Of a DNA stretch of 64,000 nucleotides, positions 54,240-64,000 are shown in pieces. The notes below the pieces were generated by a model, which worked only from the letters and a program-made list of their open reading frames with translations, did not search any database and was not told where the DNA came from. The DNA is from Ascidia mentula (Eukaryota; Chordata; Ascidiacea; Phlebobranchia; Ascidiidae), in contig OX387201.1 of assembly GCA_947561715.1 (NCBI GenBank), positions 15,576,001 to 15,640,000 on the forward strand. Reading direction: 5' to 3'. How positions within the stretch are numbered: the stretch's first letter is position 1; every line of letters begins with the position of its first letter. The position numbers and the translations under genes were made by a program.

Positions 54240-56600
54240 CAAAAAAGCAGTTGGAACGAATGTGGCGAGTTAGTGTTCATTTTACTTGATTTGCATACCT
54301 ACTGGACAGCAGTAACGAACTTTGTAATCATGACACTGCAAACATCGTCTATTGAAGGCACAACATTTTACAATGTAAATGGAGATGTCAATGTTCCAAG
54401 CGTGCGGGTGCATCTGCTCACCGACCAGAGCCACATCGACGGCGGTCGGTTTTCTGCAAACTCTTTTGTGCCATCTCTTAGCAATGGTTGCATGAATTTC
54501 TCTATCACATCGGTTATCCGGGCGATCAAGGTTAAACCAATCGGTCCAAGCACCTCCTTCACATTCTACCACAGGTTTTGGTGCTGGTGTAATGTCGCGT
54601 TGTACGCACTCTGCACAAAATATAGAGAGTTGTGGGAATTCTCAAAAAAAACAGATCGAAATGCTATTGAAGTTTTTAAAATTTTTACATTATCTTTTTA
54701 GTTTGAAAAACCTAACTATTTATGTACTTACGCGCATTTGCTGCAATCACAATCGTCGACACTACGATGAGAGATTTCAACATATTGTCGTCTTTTCTGA
54801 TAAGACTGAACATATCTAATGTTAGTCAAGTTTAAGAAAATGTGGTTATTCCTTCGCTTTTATATATAGATGTTCTCAACGCTTCAGACGAAGAGTGCTG
54901 TTACCTTCTGAAAACGTTCCGCGTAAAAGAGACTTGTGGCTTAACCATGTATATTAGATAACATCACGAAAATATGTGTTTTCCGAAGACGTTCGTTTGC
55001 AGCCTCAATCTTTCGCCCGTGGCGATAACAGCAGTTCGTGTCCGAGTTCATAGTGCCGTCAGACACTGAACAACAACTGTTGCATATTGAGTTGTGGTTA
55101 GAGCTGACTTCCCGTTTGACGTATATATTAATACATTACAGATAAAACGATTGCCATTTTTGTACACGTCGGTGGAGGGTTTTTCGTGAGATACTAAACC
55201 TAAGTATCTTAAAACTAAAATAACGCAATTTTTACGTGTTGGTTCATTTGGAATTCAATTCAAGTTTAGTTTGCTTTACTTGTTTTTCATCCTGGCTATC
55301 TTTTATCACCTATTTTGCGTTTATCTCTGTGTTTTGTTTCTATATGTGTGTGCTGTCGTATATTTGTTTGTAAAGGATAATTCTCCTTTTTCTTGCTCAT
55401 CTTTAGGAAGAGTTTGTTAATTTTGTGCGTCCCTACAACTTAGGTGCGTGTCCTTTGTAATTTTGCGTTTGACAAATAACTGCTGCACATTCGATGACAT
55501 TTTGATCTCTTTAATGCAGAGTATTTCACATTTTGCAAATTAATGTTTGCTGTCTAGGCGCAGTCTGCCCAGACCAAGTGCAAACGTGACATAGCTCATG
55601 TGGTCGAACTAATGCTTGCAGCTATGTTTCAACGGTTTGCAGGTCACGCGTGAATGAGTGCAGTTTTACAACGATCACCATTTCGCTCGGGACGGGAGTT
55701 TTACAAGAGCTAAATCGTTGTTTGATTTCAGTTTTATGAATTCTAATTTCTGTTCGGAATTCACGGACAAGGTGTATGAGGACAATAGGCGCTAAAACCG
55801 CTTCTTCCTATTGACATGGGGTTACACTCCATGCATTCAATGTGTGGTGATATTAACAGACTAATAATTTCAGTAAAAACTTTTGACCCATTGTAGAAAT
55901 AAATTTGTCAAATAAATTACTTTGAACAACAAAATATCAAAAGATTTTATGTCATTTTGGAACTGCAGCATGCCGAAGTAAGCAGGATAATTTATACCGC
56001 TTTTAGGATTTAGAGCATAAACTTAAAATCTGAACTTTGAAAAAAATTATAAACATTTTGGGCTCATTATTACTCACAACTTGCAATAATGAACACTAGG
56101 TGTTCAAAATACTGACGCAAACATAAAAAGGATCGTCTCATAAATGTTTTTATTTCACCATTTTTCCACGTTTTTTATCAAAAAAAAGGAATTATTTTTG
56201 AGAATTGTCCTTATTTTCAAGGACGACATATTTAAAAATATGAGCGTCTTTATTTCTAAGATTTTTCTTCATTTGTGACTGGACGCTTTTTAGTCATTTT
56301 TAATTTTTAATTACTTTTGCCTCAAAAAAGTTCGGTTGAGTACAGGCGTTTAACCAATGTCATTTCTCTTCAGTTCTCACGCATCACCACAAAAGTTCAC
56401 GCTGAATGGTTTGTCAAATAGTGGTATCATTTAATTGCATTCCTTACAGTCGTCTTATTTTTCGGTTTGAAGGTTCGCTTGTATTGTAGCAAAGGCATTG
56501 CAGCCAAGATGGATCAGCCACATTTCCCGACAAGTCGGAGCGAGATCTGAAAAATTAAGCTCCAGGTATTTTTGGTTTCACGTCGTTGGTAATCACTTTC
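54240..56600. repeat. Palindrome C, left inverted arm
   Basis: Near-identical direct copy of 13,400-15,780 and inverse of 57,420-59,550. Confidence 0.85.
54282..54813 (-). CDS. Secreted single-WxxW-domain protein, copy C
   Basis: Exon 1 54813-54732 and exon 2 54610-54282, 136 aa, the same translation as copy A (13,435-13,966) across both exons, including CVQRDITPAP and the WTDWF motif at residues 49-53. Intron and splice sites are also the same. The identity across the gene and about 5 kb of flank points to a recent duplication or gene conversion rather than selection alone. Confidence 0.82.
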
Positions 56601-57419
56601 AGTAGTTTGGGAATGTGTTGTGCCTCTTCAATGTAGATTTTATTTGTTTCTTCATTAGTTCTTGTTTTTTGTTCGTTTTTTTGTTAAAAAAAAATACCAC
56701 AGCATCGCAAAGAAATTCAAATTTATTGTTAAATGCAAATTAAGAAAATTGTCAAAACGAGTCAACCGTGTGGAACAAAACTTTAGGGGTTTACGAGTTA
56801 TTTCTTTAGGAAAACAATTTGCTTCAGATCTAAATCCATACAGCGCTAACTACATCTGGGTGTCCTGGCAATAAAACACTCCCAACATTACAATCGTGTG
56901 ATGACCTGAATTTGTCACCAATCGCTCGAACGCATAGTTGTGAAACAGTTTTCTTTACAAAACCAAAGTGAACAACAGTCGACCTCTTTGTGCAGGTTTC
57001 TCGCCTGCATTTATTTTCTGCGGCGTTTGCCGTTTATTTGTCAATAAAAATTAAAAATAACATTAAAAAAAAGAAACGTCGGCAAAGCGCACGACTTTTT
57101 TACGCAGAAGGAAACCCGGTCAGGATTTGTGGCCGGAATATCCAGGGTTCAAATCCCGGTATGGTAAAAAAACTTTAGAAACAAATTTAATGGTTGAAGC
57201 ATGTGACGAAAAAAACGTAAATAAAGTTTACACAGTGTTTTATCGCGCAAGGTATTGGAAGGTTGTCACCGTGATGAAATTCGAGATGTATCGTTAGCAT
57301 CTAATTGCACAAAAACACAAATATTTGCGAAGTGGTTCGTGGCGGCAAAAGTCTATTGCAATGATTGCTTTGATATCCGGTGCATCATTATCTGTGGTTT
57401 TCAACCTGCAAACAAATAA
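56601..57419. other. Short spacer of palindrome C
   Basis: Only about 0.8 kb. Matches 17,224-18,057; the segment equivalent to 15,752-17,223 is missing. It includes the tRNA-related block at 57,100-57,170. No gene. Confidence 0.55.
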
Positions 57420-59550
57420 TGTTTTGGTCATTCTTGACGTTAGACGGGATTACCAACGACATGAAACCGAAAATACCTCCAGCCTAGTTTTTTAGAACTC
57501 GCTCCGACTTGTCGGGAAATGTGACTGATCCAGCTTGGCTGCAATGCCTTTGCAATACCAGTGAACCTTTTAAACCGTAAAATATGGAAGACTGAAAAGG
57601 AATGCATTTAAATGATGCTACAATTTGACAAAACTTTCAGCGTGACCTTTTGTATTGATGCGTGACAACCAAAGAAAAATGACGTTGATTTAACCCTTGT
57701 ACTCAACCGCACTTTTTTGAGGAAAAAGTTACTAAAAATTAAAAATGAATAAAAGTGTCCACATATAAAGAAATATCTTAGAAATAAAGACGCTCATAGT
57801 TTTAACCCTTTGAAAATAAGGACAAATCTCAGAAATAAATACTCTATTTAATAAGTCAAGGTGGAAAAACTGTAAAAATGCAAACCTTGATAAGACAAAA
57901 AAGTTTCAGATTTTAAGTTTATACTCTATAAGCCAAATAAACTATCCTACCTACTTCGGTATGCAACAGATCCAAAATGATATGGAATCATTTAATACTT
58001 TTTTGTTCAAAGTAATTCGACAAATTTATTTCTACATTGGGGCAAACGTTTTAACTGAAATTATAAGTCTGTTAATATTACCACACATTGAATGCATGAA
58101 GTGCAGCCCATTTCGATAGGCCGTGCCTAAGTGGTTCTAGCGCATTTTATCCTCATACGCCTTGTCCGCGAATTCCGAACAGAAATTTGTATCCTTAAAA
58201 CTGAACTCAAACACGTCCCGGCCAACGATTTAGCTCTTGTAAAATTCCCGCCCCGAGCGACATGGTGATCGTTGTAAAACTGCACAGAACGTGCGTGACC
58301 TGAAAACCGTGGAAATATAGCTGCAAGCATTAGTTTGACCACATGAGCCATGTCACGTTTGCACTTGGTCTGAGCTGTTTGCGGCTAGAAAGCTTACATC
58401 AATTTGCAAAACGTGAAAAACTTAATTTCGTCACCATACTATGCATGGACCAAAATAACATCGAACGTGCAGCAGTTATTTGTCAAAAGCACAATTACAA
58501 GGCAACACGCACCTAAGTTGTAGGGACATGCAAAATCAACAAACTCTTCATAAAGGTGAGCAGGAAAATGCAGAAATAACCTTCACAAACAAATTTACGA
58601 CAACACACATATATAAAAAACAAAACACAGAGATAAACGCAACAAAGGTGATGAAAGATAACTAGGATAAAGAACAAGTGAAGCAACTAAACTTGAATTG
58701 AATTCCATATAAACCATCACGTAAAAATCGTTAGTATTATTTCAGTGTGCATCGACAAAGCATATAAAAGTGCATCATTTTAGTTTAAAATAATTGGGTA
58801 TCTCACGAAAAACTGTCCACAGAAGTGTACGAAATTGGCAGTCGTTTGTTCTGTTATGTATTGATATATACGTCAAACGGGAAGTCAGCTCTAACCACAA
58901 CTCAATATGTAGAAGTTGTAGCAGTTGTTGTCCACAGTTTGACAACACTATGAACTCGGACACAAACTGCTGTTATCGCCATGGGCGACTCCAAACGAAC
59001 GTTTTCCTGCGGTTATCTCGTCTTTAAGTCTCCGAAAGGCGGAACGTTTTCAGAAGGTCAAGCACTCTTCGCCTTAAGCGTTCAGAACATCTATTTATAT
59101 ATAAGCGAAGGAATAACCACATTTTCTTAAGCTTGACTAACATTTGATATGTTCAGTCTTTTGAGAATATACGACAATATGTTGAAATCTCTCATCGTAG
59201 TGTCGACGATTGTGATTGCAGCAAATGCGCGTAAGTACATATATAGTTGCTCTGAAAACCTTATAATTAATCTTCCTACACAACAGTATGTGTCGATGAA
59301 AATACAGTATGTGTATATTTTGTTTTATGGCAAATAAAAATGCAATTACTCTCAACGACTAAATTTGTAAAGTAAATACAAATCGAAACAAAATTGTTAG
59401 TTTGCCAATGTGATGAAAACTGTGTACCAAGGTAAAACTTGTATTCTGGGACTTTATTTGTTTATTCAAGACATTTCGCTACAATTCACGCATCATCAGT
59501 TTACTAAATTGACATAACATTTTTTGTTCAGAGTGCTTGGATGACCGCGT
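57420..59550. repeat. Palindrome C, right inverted arm
   Basis: Copy of 18,058-19,808, continuing into an intact two-domain WxxW gene instead of the truncated exon. Confidence 0.8.
59096..59104 (+). promoter_or_regulatory. TATA box, two-domain WxxW gene 2
   Basis: TATATATAA about 45 bp before the ATG at 59,149. Confidence 0.55.
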
Positions 59551-60470
59551 AAGACCAGCATCCAAACCGCGAGTTGAATGTGAAAAAGGGGGTTGGACCG
59601 ATTGGTTTGATCTCGACGATCCATCGAGTGACTATTGTGACATTGAAACTCTCGGCGCCATTCATGGGGCTTTCCCGGGAAAAGTTTGCAAAAATCCGAC
59701 CGCCGTCGATGTGGGTTTGGTCGGTCCGCTGCTACATCCGTACGTTTGGAACATCTACATCTCCATTCCACTTGTGCAATGCTGCTCTTCAAATCATGTC
59801 TTTAATGGTCGGTGTTGGCGGTGCCACGATTACAAAGTTCGCTACTGTTGTCCAGCAGGTATGCAAAAAATGTAAACATTAAATAGTTAATGAATTGTTC
59901 CAATTTCTCTGGCTACTTTTTGCTTTGTATTGTGAAATACTGTAAATTTGTCTGGCTATGTAACTACGTACAGTGTATTGTGTCAGTCATAGGATAATCA
60001 AGGAATTGAAACCGGGTATTAGCCTATTTTGTAATAAAATTTTGTTGCGCTTGTTTTTCTATAACTTAATCCACTTATCTGTATTTACTTTTAAAAAAGT
60101 GATCGGCGAGTGCAAGAACAGAACTATATTTGACCACGCCTACTGGACACCGTGGTACGATGTAGACGACCCGTCGACCCCACCACCGATATACGACGAC
60201 GACGAAACCGTGAACAACATCCAGATAAACATGGAATTCAAAATGTGCAAGCCGAGATCAGCCATCGAGGCTCGCCTTACTAACGGCTTGCCTTACATTC
60301 ATGGGGGAAACACCTTCGTCGTGTTAAACCCCACGGATGGGTTATTGTGTAAATCTATTGAGCAGAAATGCCAAGATTACAAAGTGCGGTTTTGCTGTAG
60401 AAGAGGAGTTCTTCCACCATTTGACGTATTGACTCACCAAAGTCTCGGTCCGAACCCAGGCGGGAAGTAA
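59149..60470 (+). CDS. Secreted two-domain WxxW protein, copy 2
   Basis: Exons 59149-59230, 59532-59858 and 60100-60470, phase 1 throughout, give 259 aa. Signal peptide MFSLLRIYDN, MLKSLIVVSTIVIAANA; domain 1 GGWTDWFDLDDPS (W49/W52) to CHDYKVRYCCPAG; domain 2 AYWTPWYDVDDPS (W152/W155) with RSAIEARLTNGLPY and CQDYKVRFCC; tail LGPNPGGK as in copy 1. Donors GTAAGT and GTATGC; acceptors TTGTTCAG and TTTTAAAAAAG. Substitutions against copy 1 are scattered and no frame is broken, which suggests both are constrained. A PLE-like hairpin sits in intron 1 at 59,465-59,515. AATAAA is 12 bases past the stop. Confidence 0.85.
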
Positions 60471-60481
60471 CCCAAAGTCTC

Positions 60482-60487
60482 AATAAA
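60482..60487 (+). terminator. Polyadenylation signal
   Basis: AATAAA immediately after the two-domain gene. Confidence 0.65.
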
Positions 60488-60808
60488 GCACCGTTCTTCC
60501 TGTCGGAATAACCTGGCAAATTTCCTAAATTTGTAACCGGTCCAGATTTTATCGCTGTTAATGATTCTATATGGGCCTTGATTCTGCAATGTATTTGTTG
60601 AAATCGAGAAAATATAATCGAAATATTAATGCTAAACTCTTCATCCGTTTGTGACAAACATTTCCTACACATTTTTCTGCAGTGTTGAAAGGTGCTTACA
60701 TTATTGTTTACACGGAACGACCACATATCACTTTTTTCTAATTGCTTTTGCCTCTGATTCGAAATAAACTCCAAACGTTGCTTGCAAAGACAGTTGATTG
60801 CCTCTAAA

Positions 60809-61300
60809 CTAGATAACCTGATACCAAACATATACGCCATTGGCTGAACGAGTTAGCATTTGTAACATTGATGTTGGAGTACGTGTGAATTTCACACGAT
60901 GCAACACATTTTTACTGAACGAAGGAGGAGAATTTAGGCACCAAACCGCAAACAAAATAATTAATAAAGTGTATGTTAAAATTATTTTTACCAAAGGGAT
61001 AAAAACGCATAATTGCATTATTTACAAATCTTTACATAGCGTAACCAACTCCAATTCAAATAAACAGCAAAAACGCCTGGGGTGTTTTTTTTAACGCAGC
61101 ATCAGAATCGGTAACCTTTTTGGAAAAAAGGCCAAATTTAATTGCAAACAATGCAAGCCTTACCACTCGGAATGCATCAAAGCATGGCCAAAGTGTCTGT
61201 CAAAATCGAAGTCACGCTTAACCGGTCGCACCCAGGTCGCTACCAGATTTGCATTTTTTGCCAATTCTGAAAAAAATTACATCGAAGGGAGCATTCACGT
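60809..61300 (-). pseudogene. Possible TNF-domain relic, copy 2
   Basis: Counterpart of 49,440-49,960. Minus strand NLVATWVRPVKRD...ALMHSEW-stop, and 61,018-60,809 ending NGVYVWYQVI, where TAG replaces the GAG of copy 1; beyond the stop the frame continues FRGNQLSLQATFGVYFESEAK. The identity call is weak and rests on the G-x-Y...Y-Q-V-x-x-F pattern. Confidence 0.25.
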
Positions 61301-61726
61301 GAAGGCCAGGAGATTTGCTTTAGCACCAATAAATTAATTTTATATTCAATTTTGAAGACAAGTTTATTCAGTGTGCTTCCTTTTATAACTTGCATCCAAA
61401 TATACAAGTGGTGGTTAACTATCGACACTAGTCTCAGAATCGGCTCGCCAGGCATCATCAGACACAATGAAATGTTGTTGCACGAACATCAGTGCCAAGA
61501 TTGAAACTTCGGTTTTGATTTGAAGCAAAATAACATTTTTCAACCCAATACATTTGGGTTTGATATACATATGAATTAAACCTGGTACTCTTTCTGCAAA
61601 TCCGACTACTTACCAATTAAATTAAATTATATCAAAACAATACAGAGGTATGTTGTGATCGCTAAACGTTTCTTATTAAATTTGTGATATTTTATAAAAT
61701 TATTCGGTCGACTAAAATAATCAATT
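61301..61726. other. Spacer
   Basis: No gene. 61,440-61,475 holds a TCTGATGATGCCTGGCGAGCC hairpin on the minus strand, like retroelement tails. Confidence 0.4.
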
Positions 61727-61917
61727 TTTCTAAACGATGAAGACATTTGAAGGTTTTTAATACTTTCTTCCAAGTAATAGGATCCACGTTTTTTCTGTAT
61801 TCAATCTCCACATTACATTTTGCTATTAAGTTATGAATTTTTTTGCTGTTGATACTGACGAGCAAATGGCGAAGTAATATTTATTCTGTTCTTCCTGATA
61901 ATTTCCATTCGTCTGCA
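61727..61917 (-). pseudogene. GNAT exon 4 relic, minus strand
   Basis: After TTCTGTGCAG the minus strand reads ACGAATGGAAATTATCAGG and aligns along the whole of GNAT exon 4 (CTTCGCCATTTGCTCGTCAG, GTGGATCCTATTACTTGG), but with indels and stops. It lies 0.5 kb downstream of the intact gene at 62,383, so it is the remains of a tandem neighbour. Confidence 0.7.
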
Positions 61918-62382
61918 CAGAAGCAATTATGAAACACCTTATTCGTCCTTTTTGAGGACCAAGTATTGTTAGAACGACATGTAACTGAACGCAGAAATTT
62001 GGAAAGATGTTTAATTACTCACGAAAGTTCCTTTCCACGTGAAAAATGGCTGATATGATCTTAGTACGGCAGCAATTTGACGAAAATATCACGCCAGACT
62101 GCAATTTTAAACAATTTTCAAATTGTAAGATAAGTCAATAATCATTTAATATTGCAATACTTACAAATCAATACGATAAATTAAAATACATGAGCCACTG
62201 TTTACAATTCATTATTTCTCAGGCATATCATCACGGACCCTTGCAGTTTGGGAACCCCTGTACTAAGACGCTGCTCGCAAAAATATTAATAAATCTTGAA
62301 AATAAGCACGGTATGTTAACCAGGGCTATTTAAAACTTTTAAACCAAAAATCGTAAATTAACAGAAACATCTAGTATTTAAT

Positions 62383-63675
62383 TTATTCAAGAAACATTAG
62401 TTTTGCTGAACGATGAGGAGATTTGACGTTTTTCAACACTTTCTCTCCAGTGATAGGATCCACGTAATCTTGATAATCAATTTCTACAATGCATTTTGCT
62501 CCCAAGGTTTGAAGAGCTTTTGCAGTGTACAATGACGAACAAATAATTGAGTAATACTTGTATCCGTTCTTTCTGGCAATTTCCATTCGTCTACAAAGAA
62601 ACCATTCGAAACAAACGGCATATCTTATACGCAGTGCCATTCGTTTGTGAAAAATATAAACTTTTTTTTCCTCAAATGGAATTTGGGGAAATTTTCCTGC
62701 ATTTTTTGACGACGCCGCCGTCCGGTTTTGATACAAAAATTGACACAAAAAGATCAGAAGTTTTGCCAGAAGATTTAACTTTTCTAACAATGCAACATTA
62801 AACTTACTTCTTATACAAAGCTGCAGCAATTCCCTGCTTCTGATACTTTTCCTTCACGCACATACCAATTCCACTGACGTATGGAAAGTGTCCAGCAAAT
62901 GACTTGACATCGTTTTCAAAGGAGCCCATTAACTACACAATTGCAAATCAAAGTGCCGCTACCGATACAAACATTGCGGCACATCAACATATGACAAAAA
63001 AAACTCTCACCGCGAAAGATTGCATCAACTTTAAAGGTAATTCCTCTTTGGGTTTCTCAATCTCTTGTTCATGAACGATGCACACTGCGCACATTTCATT
63101 GGAGTTTTTGTCGTAGGCACAAAGTGCCGGAATTTTAAGAAAGTATTTCTGCATTGACAAATTTGGTGTAAAACAAACATTTCAACCAATTTCAAATTCA
63201 CGAAATTGTCGTAAAGAAATGGCTTGATGAGAGCTTCAGTGCTTTGGTTGTGTTCTTGGTCATGTTTGGGAACATGTCTTATTGCCAATGGAGCCCGGTG
63301 AGGCATGTATGTTACTGATTCAATAATCTAAGCACAAAATACGATGTCCTGCGCTTGTATCGTTTTCCCGTTTAAGTCCTATGAAATGGTGAATAATTGT
63401 GTTCTTCGTTTAGCAACTGCATATACTGCATAACGATTCAAATTATAACCGAAGCAACGTTTTTCAATCTAGTTTTACTCATCAATACCAACCTTTGTTA
63501 AATCAATCGCAAGCGAAATGTCATTTTCAGTATATTCCAATGCTTCACAGATTGGTTCTTTTGGGAAAAAATCATCCGCAAGTATTCTGCATATCTCTGG
63601 AAGGGCGTCATCTGTAGTGAACCTCCAACAAATTGAATTGTCTGATTTAGGCAAGATTATGATGTTGTTGGACAT
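62383..63675 (-). CDS. GNAT-family N-acetyltransferase, intact, divergent paralogue
   Basis: Exons 63675-63493, 63148-63011, 62932-62808 and 62590-62383 (183, 138, 125, 208 nt) give 217 aa, the same exon plan as the gene at 23,922. MSNNIIILPKSDNSICWRF starts exon 1; exon 2 has CAVCIVHEQE; exon 3 FPYVSGIGMCV followed by the acetyl-CoA loop QKQGIA; exon 4 CSSLYTAKALQTLGAKC, ending KLMFLE. All splice sites are GT-AG (GTTGGT, GTGAGA, GTAAGT). It is more divergent from the other copies than they are from each other, so it may be the older founder type. AATAAA overlaps the stop codon (62,382-62,387, minus). Substrate unknown. Confidence 0.85.
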
Positions 63676-64000
63676 TCTACTGCAAGCTTTCTATGCTCAT
63701 GTCCCGACACAAACCTAATATTAATTGCAGAAATATTTATCTTCAACCGTTTTGTTTCTAATTAACCTTTTGCTGGCAGTCTTTTCAGGATATACATTGG
63801 GCTGGCAGACAAATAAGCATAGCAGTGTAAGTCAACACCACCGCACATGAACAGTTGTTTTATAGCCCGATTTTGTTTGCTTTGGTGCAATACCACGATG
63901 CTCCAGCCAACCTTGTGTTCCGCTCCAGTGATCTAGTGTTTCACCAGGTTACGCAGGTATCACAAGTAGAATTTAGTCAACATAATTTTTAACTTTAGTT
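63676..64000. other. Upstream flank of the last GNAT gene
   Basis: Probable promoter region of the minus-strand gene. No TATA box at a convincing distance and no further gene. Confidence 0.35.

Noticed and set aside
59973-60840. Overlapping 161- and 165-codon ORFs around the end of the two-domain gene
   Set aside because: The plus ORF is exon 3 read back into intron 2. The minus ORF overlaps the WxxW stop and is not kept in frame in the 49 kb copy.

Overview
The window looks like nuclear DNA of a small-genome marine invertebrate, most likely a tunicate such as Ciona; the species is inferred, not proven. The reasons are AT-rich sequence, short GT-AG introns, TATA boxes about 45 bp from start codons, AATAAA signals, secreted H-type lectin and WxxW (mucin/CILP-type) domains, and many Penelope-like elements (PLEs), a Ty3/gypsy remnant and tRNA-derived SINEs. 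No bacterial operon, CRISPR array or rRNA is visible. Most genes have small exons, so splice models were built by hand from exon phase and paralogue comparison.

Two tandemly amplified families dominate. (1) WxxW genes encode small secreted cysteine-rich proteins: a shared 82-nt signal-peptide exon, then one WxxW exon (136 aa; minus strand at 13.4-14.0, 34.9-35.4 and 54.3-54.8 kb) or two WxxW exons (about 259 aa; plus strand at 47.7-49.1 and 59.1-60.5 kb). (2) Four-exon GNAT acetyltransferases of 217 aa: intact at 23.9-25.2 kb (+) and 62.4-63.7 kb (-), plus at least seven decayed, exon-deleted, transposon-split or fused copies.

Layout: 0.5-1.5 kb H-type lectin gene; 1.6-2.5 kb GIY-YIG retroelement fragment; 3.2 kb complete hammerhead ribozyme; 3.5-6.5 kb WxxW pseudogene and GNAT lacking exon 2; 8-10.4 kb gypsy remnant ended by a ribozyme-bearing repeat; 10.6-12.6 kb GNAT pseudogene with a PLE in intron 1; 13.4-20.1 kb palindrome A; 20-27 kb GNAT gene and duplicated flanks; 27.4-31.9 kb PLEs and tandem SINEs splitting a minus-strand GNAT (27.4-33 kb); 34.8-41.7 kb palindrome B; 43.6 kb small secreted-peptide gene; 44.2-46.5 kb element with inverted ends; 46.5-49.1 kb two-domain WxxW gene; 50.4-53.5 kb ribozyme-bearing repeats and GNAT/PLE copy; 54.2-60.5 kb palindrome C; 61.7-63.7 kb GNAT remnant and intact GNAT.

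The main structural result is that a divergent WxxW gene pair on about 2.2-kb inverted arms occurs three times as palindromes, with GNAT copies at the outer edges; in two units an arm has recombined so that a WxxW exon runs directly into GNAT intron 3 and exon 4. The main RNA result is a canonical type I hammerhead ribozyme, repeated and decayed elsewhere in short repeats. The locus reads as a fast-turnover cluster of secreted, possibly immune or mucosal, effector genes; that function is inference.
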